Assembly: GCA_031255425.1 (NCBI GenBank)
Contig: JAIRSN010000043.1
Coordinates: 1-18,949, forward strand
Length of the DNA: 18,949 nt
Source of the DNA: Dysgonamonadaceae bacterium
GTDB lineage: Bacteria > Bacteroidota > Bacteroidia > Bacteroidales > Azobacteroidaceae
Direction of reading: 5' to 3'
The position numbers and the translations under genes were made by a program. Below, piece by piece: positions 1-7,948 of the stretch. How positions within the stretch are numbered: the first letter of the stretch is position 1; each line of letters opens with the position of its first letter. The notes beneath the pieces are model-generated. The model was not told the origin of the DNA and made no database searches. It worked only from the letters and a program-made list of their open reading frames with translations.

Positions 1-48
1 CCATTGTTGTTAATAATATTGATAAAACTTGTTATTTTTGTCAGATAA

Positions 49-470
49 TTCCGGTTCCGGTAAAGACAACCCGCTTTTATATAAACATGAGAATGAGACT
101 TTTTTAAATTTAATTTCAAGTTATGACCCATGAGAGATACTGTCATTCACAACTCAAAAAAGTTGCCTTTACCTTTGCCGGAAAGAATTATATGCTTTGT
201 ATATGTTCCATTGATGTATGTTGGGCTTCCTGAGTCCCGAAGAGAAGCGATTTAAAATGACGAAGCGGGGACTTGTAACTTTATTTGAACTTGAGGTCTT
301 CAACTACCTTATCAGCAAACAAGTCATGCCCGCGCTTCCTGCGCGAGCGTTTACTAACTTATTCTTGCTGATAATGAAATGTTGAAGTTTCAAGTTCAAG
401 AATAAAAGCTAACGCTTTCTTAAATTAAATATGTATAAAAATCGGTTTCTATGCTTTATTAAAAGAAACC
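49..470 (-). ncRNA. Candidate structured RNA, copy A (unrecognised family)
   Basis: This minus-strand element matches copy B at about 11739-12160 in order and structure. Read 5' to 3' it has a hairpin GGTTTC/GAAACC (470-444), a small AAAGC/GCTTT hairpin near 418-405, and a long arm with helices 390-399/285-294, 381-387/298-304 and 365-374/309-318. That arm closes a loop almost identical to copy B, containing GAATAAGTTAGTAA, CGCGC/GCGCG and GGGCATGACTTGT. A helix AGTCCC/GGGACT (273-268/238-233) follows, then a long-range helix (183-162/70-49) with TTCCGG/CCGGAA, GGTAAAG/CTTTACC and CAAC/GTTG pairs around a 4x4 internal loop. Most helices are kept by compensatory changes relative to copy B, which favours a functional RNA. 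A promoter lies just upstream. No clear terminator is visible, so the 3' end is approximate. I could not match it to tmRNA, RNase P, SRP or 6S RNA. Confidence 0.65.
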
Positions 471-473
471 GTG

Positions 474-503
474 CAAAAATAGTGAAAATCTTTTAAATAC
501 AAA
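474..503 (-). promoter_or_regulatory. Promoter for structured RNA copy A
   Basis: On the minus strand, TTTG (503-500) is followed after 18 bases by TATTTTTG (481-474), which fits the Bacteroidetes TAnnTTTG -7 box. The predicted start falls at the first hairpin of copy A. A second TATTTTTG lies at 519-512 but has no -33 partner. Confidence 0.5.
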
Positions 504-554
504 AACGGCGGCAAAAATAGTTTTCGGAGGAGTCATATAGAATAAGATATAGTT

Positions 555-735
555 CAACCCGTTCCGGGTTGTGTGGGTAGGCGGGGTCCTCTGCCCCGGG
601 TTGTCACCCGGGGTTACTCATATTCAACCCTGCGGGTTGGCGGCACAGCCGCAACCTGAACGGCATCCTGCGTTTCATTATCCATTATATATAGATAAAA
701 AAGGTTGTGTGTCCAACCCGACGGGTTATGCAACC
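555..735. repeat. Cluster of short GC-rich palindromes
   Basis: At least five small hairpins are packed here: CAACCCG/CGGGTTG (555-571), CCCCGGGT/ACCCGGGG (594-613), CAACCC/GGGTTG (625-639), GCGGC/GCCGC (640-652) and AACCCG/CGGGTT (715-727). The CAACCC...GGGTTG theme recurs three times with different loops. It resembles the repetitive palindromic extragenic DNA seen in many Bacteroidales intergenic regions. The reading frame across it joins ridA in frame, but its composition is unlike a protein and the ridA promoter and start lie downstream of it. Confidence 0.55.
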
Positions 736-750
736 AAGCATCACCCCATA

Positions 751-781
751 TTGTATATCTCATTTATTACGCTTACTTTTG
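751..781 (+). promoter_or_regulatory. Promoter of the ridA operon
   Basis: TTG (751-753), a 20-base spacer and TACTTTTG (774-781) match the Bacteroidetes promoter pattern. This places the transcription start close to 787, about 15 bases before the ridA ATG, and argues against longer upstream starts for ridA. Confidence 0.6.
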
Positions 782-801
782 TATCACAAAAAAACAAATA
801 T

Positions 802-1182
802 ATGAAACAATCTATTACTTCCCGGAAAGCTCCGGCAGCCATCGGACCCTATTCACAAGCCATTCAAACCGGATCGTACCTTTTCCTGTCCGGACAGTTG
901 GGAATCAACCCCGAAACCGGAATGTTTGTGGAGGGACTTGTCACAGAACAGACCGGACAGGTCTTCAAAAACATCCGGGCCGTGCTGGAAGAGGCGAACC
1001 TCACCTTAGACAACGTAGTGAAAACAACGGTGTTCCTCGCCGATATGGGCGACTTCGCCGCGATGAACGAGGTGTATGCCAGGCATTTTACCGAACCCTA
1101 CCCGGCACGTTCGGCGGTGGCGGTCAAGACCTTGCCCAAGAACGCGCTGGTGGAGATCGAGGTGATCGCGGCGGCTATCTGA
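802..1182 (+). CDS. ridA: RidA family 2-iminobutanoate/2-iminopropanoate deaminase
   Basis: The 126-residue product has the usual RidA length and pattern. It hydrolyses reactive enamine/imine intermediates released by PLP enzymes such as threonine dehydratase, protecting PLP enzymes in the cytoplasm. Visible signatures are the N-terminal PAAIGPYSQA, the FLSGQLG strand, the NVVKTTVFLADMGDFAAMNEVY segment in two parts, and the C-terminal YPARSAV with the conserved arginine that binds the substrate carboxylate, followed by VEIEVIAA. The ATG at 802 was chosen because the protein then starts at the normal family position and a promoter lies just upstream; the frame stays open to 571 only across palindromic DNA. 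It is the first gene of an operon, with 8 bases to the helicase. The link to the helicase looks positional, not functional. Confidence 0.95.
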   Translation: MKQSITSRKAPAAIGPYSQAIQTGSYLFLSGQLGINPETGMFVEGLVTEQTGQVFKNIRAVLEEANLTLDNVVKTTVFLADMGDFAAMNEVYARHFTEPYPARSAVAVKTLPKNALVEIEVIAAAI

Positions 1183-1190
1183 GGCGTCCG

Positions 1191-3467
1191 ATGGAAGAAC
1201 TGATTCGACAACTGAACGAAAATCAGCGGGAAGCGGTGTTCTACAACGACGGGCCTTCCCTGATTGTTGCCGGCGCCGGCTCGGGAAAGACCCGCGTGCT
1301 TACCTGCAAAATTGCTTACCTGCTGAAACAGGGCATTTCCCCCTACCATATCCTGGCGCTGACCTTTACCAACAAGGCGGCGCGCGAAATGAAGACGCGC
1401 ATCGCCCAGGTGGTGGACGGCGACACCGCCCGCCGCCTCTGGATGGGGACCTTCCATTCGATTTTCTCCCGCATCCTCCGGCGCCACGCGGAGAAAATCG
1501 GGTTCCGTTCCGATTTTACGATCTACGATGCACAGGATTCCCGGAACCTGGTCAAAACCCTGGTCAAAGAGTACGAACTGGACGACAAAGTGTACAAACC
1601 GGCGGCTGTCCAGGCACATATCTCCCGGGTGAAAAACGCCCTGATCACACCCGATGACTACCGTGCCGACCGGGAACTGTTCGAAATGGACAGGCAACAG
1701 CGGAGGGAACGGATGTGCGATATTTACGCCGGCTATTGGAACCGGTGCCGCACCTCCGGCGTGATGGATTTCGACGACCTGCTGCTGTATACCTGTTTGC
1801 TTTTCGAAAACCACCCGGAGGTGATCGAGCTTTACCGCAATCAGTTCCAATTTATTATGGTGGACGAATACCAGGACACCAACCGGGTGCAGCACGCCAT
1901 CGTCCAACTGCTCGCGGCAGCCCACCGCCGGATCTGCGTGGTTGGCGACGACGCCCAGAGCATCTATTCCTTCCGGGGCGCCTGCATCGGGAACATCCTG
2001 AACTTCCGGGAAACCTATCCCGAAAGCAAACTGTTTAAGCTGGAACGGAATTACCGCTCCACGCAAACCATCGTCAATGCCGCGAACTCCCTGATCCGGA
2101 AAAACAAGGAGCAAATCGCCAAGACGGTTTATTCGGAGAAAATCCGGGGCGAAAAGATTAAAGTCGTCCGGGCGTATTCCGATTACGAGGAAGGCTACAA
2201 CGTGGCAGGGCTGATCTCGGAAATGCGGATGCTCCGGAAACAGGCGTTCCGCGACTTCGCCATCCTCTACCGCACCAATGCGCAGAGCCGGATCTTCGAA
2301 GAAACCCTGCGGAAAAACAATATCCCCTACAAAATCTACGGCGGATTGTCTTTTTACCAGCGGAACGAGATTAAGGACGTGATTGCTTACCTGCGCCTGG
2401 TGGTCAATCCGGACGATGGCGAAGCGCTCCGGCGGGTCATCAATTACCCGGCACGGGGAATCGGCGACACCACCCTGAACCGGATTCTTGCCGCCGCCAC
2501 CGGGCAGAACGTCAGCCTGTGGGCGGTGCTGTCCGACCCGTCGCACTACGGATTGCAGGTCAACAGCGGGACGGAGAAAAAGCTCGCTTCCTTTAAACAA
2601 CTGATCGACGGCTTCCGGGAAATGAACGGCACCCTCAATGTGTATGAACTGGGCGAAACCCTGCTCGACAAAACCGGCTTGCTGGGCGAACTCTACGAAG
2701 AAAAAACACCGGAAGGCTTGAGCCGGGCACAGAACATCAACGAGCTGAAAAACAGTTTCTATTCCTTTGTCTCCGAACGGCAGGAAGAAGGGAACCCGCG
2801 GGTCTGCGCCGGCGATTTCCTTGCCGAAGTTTCCCTCCTGACCGATCAGGATACGGACACGGACGACGAAACGGCGGATTTTGTGACCCTGATGACGGTT
2901 CATTCCGCCAAAGGATTGGAATTTAAGCAGGTGTTTGTGGTGGGGATGGAAGAAAACCTCTTCCCTTCGGAACGGAACACGCACCTGCCGAAGGAGATGG
3001 AGGAAGAGCGCCGCCTGTTTTACGTCGCCCTGACGCGGGCGGAGGAAAACGTGATCCTGACGTACGCGAAGAACCGTTTTTCCAACGGGAAATCCAACGT
3101 GACCACCCCCAGCCGGTTTATCAACGACATTGATCCCGAATACTTGCAGTTGCCGGGCAATCCCGCCTTCGAACGCACCGCCCACCGGACGCCCGTTTTC
3201 GAACCGGCGCACCGTCACAAGAGCTACCTCAACCCCCGGAAGGTGTCGCAGATCGCATACGGCGAACCGGATGCGACGCTCCACGACCGCATCGGCGACC
3301 TGCGCGTGGGACATACCGTCCGGCACGACCGCTTCGGGGTGGGGAAAGTCACGCAACTGCTGGGCGAGAAGGACAATGCCAAAGCGGTGGTCGCCTTCGA
3401 GTCTGCGGGAACGAAACAACTGCTGCTGAAGTTTGCCAAATTTGAAATTCTAAACAAAATACCATGA
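1191..3467 (+). CDS. UvrD/PcrA-type superfamily 1A DNA helicase
   Basis: A 758-residue 3'-5' DNA helicase, the normal length for UvrD/PcrA, acting in nucleotide excision and mismatch repair and in clearing replication or transcription conflicts. Helicase motifs appear in order: Walker A AGAGSGKT (27-34), motif Ia LTFTNKAA (57-64), GTFHS (86-90), Walker B VDEYQDT (224-230), motif III VGDDAQSIYSFRGA (251-264), motif IV ERNYRST (285-291), motif V VHSAKGLEFK (570-579) and motif VI YVALTRAEE (611-619). The last 60 residues include VGHTVRHDRFGVGKV, the small C-terminal domain of PcrA/UvrD that contacts RNA polymerase in characterised relatives. The ATG at 1191 places Walker A at the family position. 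The stop overlaps the next start as ATGA, so nspC is probably translationally coupled. PcrA and UvrD cannot be separated from sequence alone. Confidence 0.95.
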   Translation: MEELIRQLNENQREAVFYNDGPSLIVAGAGSGKTRVLTCKIAYLLKQGISPYHILALTFTNKAAREMKTRIAQVVDGDTARRLWMGTFHSIFSRILRRHAEKIGFRSDFTIYDAQDSRNLVKTLVKEYELDDKVYKPAAVQAHISRVKNALITPDDYRADRELFEMDRQQRRERMCDIYAGYWNRCRTSGVMDFDDLLLYTCLLFENHPEVIELYRNQFQFIMVDEYQDTNRVQHAIVQLLAAAHRRICVVGDDAQSIYSFRGACIGNILNFRETYPESKLFKLERNYRSTQTIVNAANSLIRKNKEQIAKTVYSEKIRGEKIKVVRAYSDYEEGYNVAGLISEMRMLRKQAFRDFAILYRTNAQSRIFEETLRKNNIPYKIYGGLSFYQRNEIKDVIAYLRLVVNPDDGEALRRVINYPARGIGDTTLNRILAAATGQNVSLWAVLSDPSHYGLQVNSGTEKKLASFKQLIDGFREMNGTLNVYELGETLLDKTGLLGELYEEKTPEGLSRAQNINELKNSFYSFVSERQEEGNPRVCAGDFLAEVSLLTDQDTDTDDETADFVTLMTVHSAKGLEFKQVFVVGMEENLFPSERNTHLPKEMEEERRLFYVALTRAEENVILTYAKNRFSNGKSNVTTPSRFINDIDPEYLQLPGNPAFERTAHRTPVFEPAHRHKSYLNPRKVSQIAYGEPDATLHDRIGDLRVGHTVRHDRFGVGKVTQLLGEKDNAKAVVAFESAGTKQLLLKFAKFEILNKIP

Positions 3468-4606
3468 TCGATTTGAACAAAGTCCCCTCGCCTGCCTATG
3501 TAATCGAGGAAGAATGCCTCCGCCGCAACCTCGCCCGGATCCGTTCCGTGAAAGAACGCGCGGGCGTAACGGTTATCCTTGCCTTCAAAGCCTTTTCCCT
3601 GTGGAAAACCTTTCCTTTGATCCGGGAATACATCGCTTCCGCCGCGGTCAGTTCGCCGTGGGAGGCGCAGCTTGCGAAGGAGGAGATGGGCGGCGCGGCA
3701 CATGCCTATTCGCCTGCCTACACGGAGAAGGATTTCGCCGTGATAAAGGACAGTTGTTCGCACATCACCTTCAATTCCCTTGCGCAGTTCGACCGTTTCT
3801 ACGGGGAGACCCTGAATCATCCGGCGAAAATCTCCTGCGGCTTGCGGATCAACCCCGAACACTCGGAAGTGGCAACCGGTTTGTACAATCCGGCGGCGCC
3901 CGGCTCCCGGCTGGGGATTCTCCGGGAGGCACTGGGCGACAGGCTTCCGGAGGGCGTAGAGGGCTTGCATTTTCATACGCTCTGCGAATCCGACTCGTAC
4001 GGCCTGGAGCGGACCTTGCAGGCGGTGGAAGCCCGGTTCGGCGACCTTTTCCCCCAAATCAACTGGTTGAACATGGGCGGCGGGCACCTGATGACGCACA
4101 AGGACTACGACGTGGAACACCTGATTGGGCTGTTGCTGCGTTTCAAGCGGAAATACCCCCACCTGGAAGTGATTCTGGAGCCGGGCGCCGCTTTTGTCTG
4201 GCAAACCGGCGTCCTCGTATCGTCGGTGGTGGATATTGTGGAGAACGGGGGCATCCGGACCGCCATCCTGGACGTTTCGTTTACCTGCCACATGCCCGAC
4301 TGCCTGGAGATGCCCTACCGTCCGGTGATTCGCGGCGCCCTGCCGGAGCCGGCGGACGGAAAACCCACCTACCGGATGGGCGGCAATTCCTGCCTGAGCG
4401 GTGATTACGCGGGCAGCTGGTCGTTCGAGAAGGAATTGCGGGTCGGCGACAGGGTTGTTTTCGAAGACATGATGCATTATACGATTGTTAAGACCACGCT
4501 GTTCAACGGAATCGCCCACCCGGACCTGTGCCTGTGGAAAACAGACCGTTCGCCGGAAATCCTCCGGCATTTTTCGTACGAAGATTACAAAACCCGAATC
4601 AGTTGA
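3464..4606 (+). CDS. nspC: Carboxynorspermidine/carboxyspermidine decarboxylase
   Basis: A 380-residue PLP-dependent, alanine-racemase-fold decarboxylase that makes norspermidine or spermidine from the carboxy precursor, the usual last step of spermidine synthesis in Bacteroidetes. Family marks are the PLP lysine in LAFKAFSLWKTFPLI (K42), FHTLCES (170-176), the glycine-rich phosphate loop MGGGH (204-208), LEPGAA (238-243), the LDVSFTCHMPD segment (269-279) and the active-site cysteine region GGNSCLSGDYAG (306-317). The start overlaps the helicase stop in an ATGA, and the sensor kinase begins 3 bases after the stop. The partner carboxyspermidine dehydrogenase is not in the window. Ornithine or diaminopimelate decarboxylases share the fold, but the N-terminal FKAFS and cysteine motifs fit NspC. 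Confidence 0.93.
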   Translation: MIDLNKVPSPAYVIEEECLRRNLARIRSVKERAGVTVILAFKAFSLWKTFPLIREYIASAAVSSPWEAQLAKEEMGGAAHAYSPAYTEKDFAVIKDSCSHITFNSLAQFDRFYGETLNHPAKISCGLRINPEHSEVATGLYNPAAPGSRLGILREALGDRLPEGVEGLHFHTLCESDSYGLERTLQAVEARFGDLFPQINWLNMGGGHLMTHKDYDVEHLIGLLLRFKRKYPHLEVILEPGAAFVWQTGVLVSSVVDIVENGGIRTAILDVSFTCHMPDCLEMPYRPVIRGALPEPADGKPTYRMGGNSCLSGDYAGSWSFEKELRVGDRVVFEDMMHYTIVKTTLFNGIAHPDLCLWKTDRSPEILRHFSYEDYKTRIS

Positions 4607-4609
4607 CGC

Positions 4610-5821
4610 ATGACCAACGAATACAGATCCATCCAAACGTTCCGTTACCTCTTTATTTTCATCGCCCTGGTGATTGCACTGATTTCGGTGGGCGTGTCCA
4701 ACGCCCTGGTGAACGAGCTGAAGGAAGAAGAACGGAAAAAAATCGAACTCTGGGCGGAATCGGTTGCCCTGATGTCGTCCGAGGCGCTGGCGGAGGACAG
4801 TTATTCCGGCAGCCAGGGCAGCAATGCCAACGCCTTCGTCAAATACGACAACTTCCTGACGAAGATTATCGAGGGCAACACCACCATCCCCGTTATCCTG
4901 ACCGATGATGCGGACAACAGGGTCTGGGAAAAGAATATTCCGGCGTCCAAGGAGTCCGATCCGGCTTTTATGAAGCAACAGATTCAATCGCTCCGGAAAA
5001 AGCACGATCCGATTGCAATCAACCTGGACGAAAACACGGTTCAGTATGTTTATTACGACGATTCGACCGTCCTGAAACAGTTGCGGGGATTTCCCTTTGT
5101 GCAACTGACGGTGCTGTTTGTGTTTATCGCCCTTTCGTTCCTGGCGCTGAACAGCACGCAGAAAGCCGAACAGAACAAAGTCTGGGTCGGGCTGTCGAAA
5201 GAGACCGCCCACCAGTTGGGGACGCCGATCTCGTCCCTGATGGCTTGGGTCGCGTACCTGGAAACGAAGGACATGGACCGTTCGCTGCTCGACGAGATGA
5301 ATAAGGATGTGCAACGCCTGAAGACAATTGCCGAACGGTTCTCCAAAATCGGTTCCAATCCGGACCTCGAACAGATCAACTTGCGGCCGGTGATTCAAAG
5401 TGCCGTGGAATATATGGAGAAGCGGATTTCGTCCAAGGTCGTCGTCGCGCTCGACGTCCGGGAGGAGTCGCTTTTTGTCCTGATAAACGAATCGCTTTTC
5501 GGATGGATCATCGAAAACCTGATCAAGAACGCTGTCGATGCCATGGACGGGAAAGGCAAAATCGACATCCGGGCGTACCGGAAGAACGGCCGCGTCCTGC
5601 TGGACGTCTCCGACACCGGGAAAGGCATCCCGAAGTCGAAATTCCGCTCCGTGTTCCAACCCGGATACACCACGAAGAAAAGGGGATGGGGTCTTGGGCT
5701 CTCGTTGGTGAAACGCATCATCGAATCCTCCGAAAAGGGGAAAATCTACGTCTATAAATCCGAACTCAACAAGGGAACAACCTTCCGGATCGAACTGAAG
5801 GCGGCGGCGCCGCTTTTATAA
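4610..5821 (+). CDS. Membrane sensor histidine kinase, orphan
   Basis: A 403-residue kinase with two membrane segments (about 13-31 and 162-181) that enclose a periplasmic sensor of about 130 residues unlike any domain I can name. There is no clear HAMP domain: the second membrane segment runs almost directly into the H-box ETAHQLGTPISSL, with phospho-acceptor H201. The catalytic domain has the N box ENLIKNAVDAM (302-312), G1 DTGKGI (335-340), an F-box-like FQPGYTTKK and G2 GWGLGL (359-364), so it should be active. No response regulator is adjacent. It is the last gene of the ridA operon and precedes the PgpH-like gene. The stop codon lies inside a terminator-like hairpin. The signal is unknown. 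Confidence 0.9.
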   Translation: MTNEYRSIQTFRYLFIFIALVIALISVGVSNALVNELKEEERKKIELWAESVALMSSEALAEDSYSGSQGSNANAFVKYDNFLTKIIEGNTTIPVILTDDADNRVWEKNIPASKESDPAFMKQQIQSLRKKHDPIAINLDENTVQYVYYDDSTVLKQLRGFPFVQLTVLFVFIALSFLALNSTQKAEQNKVWVGLSKETAHQLGTPISSLMAWVAYLETKDMDRSLLDEMNKDVQRLKTIAERFSKIGSNPDLEQINLRPVIQSAVEYMEKRISSKVVVALDVREESLFVLINESLFGWIIENLIKNAVDAMDGKGKIDIRAYRKNGRVLLDVSDTGKGIPKSKFRSVFQPGYTTKKRGWGLGLSLVKRIIESSEKGKIYVYKSELNKGTTFRIELKAAAPLL

Positions 5822-5823
5822 TG
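5801..5823 (+). terminator. Possible terminator overlapping the end of the kinase gene
   Basis: GCGGC, loop GGC, GCCGC (5801-5813) is followed by TTTTATAA. The stem encodes the alanine-rich C-terminus of the kinase and the T-run contains its stop. It would separate the ridA operon from the next promoter 20 bases on. The stem is short, so termination may be partial. Confidence 0.4.
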
Positions 5824-5839
5824 CGTCATAAAAAACCCT

Positions 5840-5871
5840 GTTGTATCGTTCGCCGGAATAATATACCTTTG
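5840..5871 (+). promoter_or_regulatory. Promoter of the 7TM-HD gene
   Basis: GTTG (5840-5843), a 20-base spacer and TACCTTTG (5864-5871) match the Bacteroidetes -33/-7 pattern, giving a leader of roughly 15 bases before the ATG at 5894. Confidence 0.6.
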
Positions 5872-5893
5872 TCCCAAGCAATTTTTTATCCGT

Positions 5894-7924
5894 ATGAAAA
5901 GAAAGATTAAGTTTCCGGTTTATGTTTATTTTATTGTCCTGACGGCGATCATCGTTATTTTGTTTCCGCGCACGGGAAAATTCAGGTATACCTTTATCCA
6001 GGGCAAGCCCTGGCAGTACGGATTACTCACGGCGCCCTTCGACTTCCCGATCTACAAGTCTCCGGAACACCTGAAGGTGGAAAAGGATTCGGTGCTGAGC
6101 CATTTCATCCCCTATTTCCAGTTGGACGACGAAGTGTACCTCAAGCAGCAGGGGCGGTTCGATGCCGGCTTCGCGAAACATCAGGACCACTGGAAACCGG
6201 AATACAAAGCCTATATCGACGCCATGCTTCTCGCCGTGTATACGGCGGGCATCGTGTCTGCCGAAGACTACGACTTCCTGCAAAACAACCGTTATGCGAC
6301 GCTGAACGTGCTTCAACGGAGCAAGAACACCACCATCCCCTATGCCACGGCGGACGTGTTTACCATCAAATCCGCCTATTCCTATCTCCTGGACAACTGC
6401 CCGGCGCAGTTGAACGTTTCCCTGCTGCGTTCGGTAGACCTGAACGACTATTTGCATGAAAACATCAAGTACGATGCCGTCCTGTCCGAAACGGTGAAGA
6501 AAGACGACCTGCAAACGATTTCGCCTTCCAGCGGCATGGTGCAGGCGGGCGAAAAGATTGTCGACCGGGGCGAGATTGTCAATGAACAGACGTACAACAT
6601 TTTGCGTTCCCTCAAACGCATCTACGAACGGCAGGAAGGCACGGTGCAACGGCAAACCGGACTGACGGCGGGCGTCTCCATCCTGACTGCCGGACTGATG
6701 GCGTGTTTCCTCCTCTACTTAGTCTTTTTCCGGAAAAAGATTTACGCGAGCGAGAAGGACGTTCTCTTTTTGCTTTTCAACGTATCCCTCTTTATCTTCC
6801 TGACGGAAGTCTGCATCCGCACCGGCTTTTTCAATGTCTACATTATTCCGTACGCCATTATCCCGATTGTGATCCGGACCTTCTTCGAGTCGCGGACGGC
6901 ACAGACCACGCACCTGATTACCGTCCTGATCTGTTCGCTGATGGTTCCCTTTGCGTTTGAGTTTATCCTGATCCAGTTTCTGGTCTGCACGGTTGCGCTG
7001 TATGTGTTGAAGGACCTGACGAAGCGTTCGGAGCTGATCACCTGCGCCGTGTACATCCTGGCGGCGTACACGCTCTCGTACATTGGGATACAATTCCTTC
7101 AGGAGGGCAACCTGACCAAAATCAATTGGAATATGTTTATCTATTTCGGGATCAATTTCCTGTTTGTGATGTTTACCTACGCCTTTATTTACATTGTGGA
7201 GAAGTTGTTTGGGTACGTTTCCAATGTTACGCTGGTCGAATTGTCGGACATCAACCTGCCCGCCCTGTCCCAGTTGTCCGAGCGCTGCCCGGGAACGTTT
7301 CAGCACTCGCTCCAGGTGTCCATGCTGGGGACGGCGGCAGCGGTCAAGGTGAAGGCGAATCCGCAGTTGGTGCGGACGGGCGCCCTCTATCATGATTTGG
7401 GGAAAATAACGAATCCGGCTTACTTCACCGAAAACGCGCTGGAAGGAAACAACCCGCACGCGAACCTGACGTTTGAACAGAGCGCCCGGATCATCACCAA
7501 CCACGTCCCGGAGGGAGTGAAGCAGGCGGAATCCTACGGCTTGCCGCCCGCCCTTATCAAGTTTATCCGGACGCACCACGGCAAGGGGAAGGCGAAATAC
7601 TTCTATAATTCCTATAAAAACGAACACCCGGACGAACCGGTCGACGAGCAGGCTTTTTCGTATTCGGGGATGAATCCGGACACCCGCGAAACGGCTATCC
7701 TGATGATGGCGGATGCCGTAGAAGCGGCGTCGCGGAGCTTAAGCGATTTCAGTGAGGCCTCCATCCGGGGATTGGTAAACAAAATCATCGACGGACAGAT
7801 TGCCGACGGATTGCTGAACGATGCCCCCCTGACCTTCAAAAACATCACGACGATCAAGGATGTTTTTGTCGACAAACTGCTTTCGGTTTATCACTCACGG
7901 GTCAGCTATCCGGAGTTGAAGTAG
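5894..7924 (+). CDS. 7TM-HD family cyclic-di-AMP phosphodiesterase (PgpH-like)
   Basis: The 676-residue protein has the PgpH layout: an N-terminal membrane segment (about 8-24), a large extracytoplasmic 7TMR-HDED-type domain (about 30-255), a block of about seven hydrophobic segments (256-440) and a cytoplasmic HD domain (about 465-670). HD metal and catalytic residues are visible in FQHSLQVS (H471), ALYHDLGK (H500, D501), ITNHVPEG (H537), RTHHG (H561-H562) and MMADAVEA (D607). Characterised Listeria PgpH cleaves cyclic-di-AMP to pApA, which links it to osmotic and cell-wall control; applying that here is by homology. It has its own promoter and converges on the HU/LysM gene across a shared hairpin. 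It follows a membrane sensor kinase, but a link between the two is only positional. Confidence 0.92.
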   Translation: MKRKIKFPVYVYFIVLTAIIVILFPRTGKFRYTFIQGKPWQYGLLTAPFDFPIYKSPEHLKVEKDSVLSHFIPYFQLDDEVYLKQQGRFDAGFAKHQDHWKPEYKAYIDAMLLAVYTAGIVSAEDYDFLQNNRYATLNVLQRSKNTTIPYATADVFTIKSAYSYLLDNCPAQLNVSLLRSVDLNDYLHENIKYDAVLSETVKKDDLQTISPSSGMVQAGEKIVDRGEIVNEQTYNILRSLKRIYERQEGTVQRQTGLTAGVSILTAGLMACFLLYLVFFRKKIYASEKDVLFLLFNVSLFIFLTEVCIRTGFFNVYIIPYAIIPIVIRTFFESRTAQTTHLITVLICSLMVPFAFEFILIQFLVCTVALYVLKDLTKRSELITCAVYILAAYTLSYIGIQFLQEGNLTKINWNMFIYFGINFLFVMFTYAFIYIVEKLFGYVSNVTLVELSDINLPALSQLSERCPGTFQHSLQVSMLGTAAAVKVKANPQLVRTGALYHDLGKITNPAYFTENALEGNNPHANLTFEQSARIITNHVPEGVKQAESYGLPPALIKFIRTHHGKGKAKYFYNSYKNEHPDEPVDEQAFSYSGMNPDTRETAILMMADAVEAASRSLSDFSEASIRGLVNKIIDGQIADGLLNDAPLTFKNITTIKDVFVDKLLSVYHSRVSYPELK

Positions 7925-7925
7925 G

Positions 7926-7948
7926 CGCCCGCCGCATCCGGACGGGCG
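7926..7948. terminator. Shared hairpin between convergent genes
   Basis: CGCCCG and CCG pair with CGG and CGGGCG around a CATC loop. The hairpin fills nearly the whole 24-base gap between the convergent 7TM-HD and HU/LysM genes, so it probably ends transcription from both sides. There is no long T-run on either side. Confidence 0.6.

Noticed and set aside
33..40. A plus-strand promoter at TATTTTTG near the left edge
   Set aside because: The nearest upstream TTG is 23 bases away or too close, and nothing coding follows on that strand before the ridA promoter.
49..470. Copy A as tmRNA, RNase P RNA, SRP RNA or 6S RNA
   Set aside because: None of the hallmark sequences are seen (no tRNA-like ends, no RNase P conserved core, no SRP apical loop pair). 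6S RNA is normally near 200 nt with one central bubble. A formal Rfam scan is still needed to close this.
571..801. N-terminal extension of ridA upstream of the ATG at 802
   Set aside because: The extra stretch is translated palindromic repeat DNA, and a good promoter at 751-781 lies inside it. RidA proteins begin at the MKQSITSRKAPAAIGPYSQA position.
1098..3419. Long minus-strand open frames opposite the UvrD helicase, including the one at 3224-5659
   Set aside because: They are shadows of GC-rich coding DNA on the plus strand; the plus-strand genes carry clear family motifs and these frames carry none.
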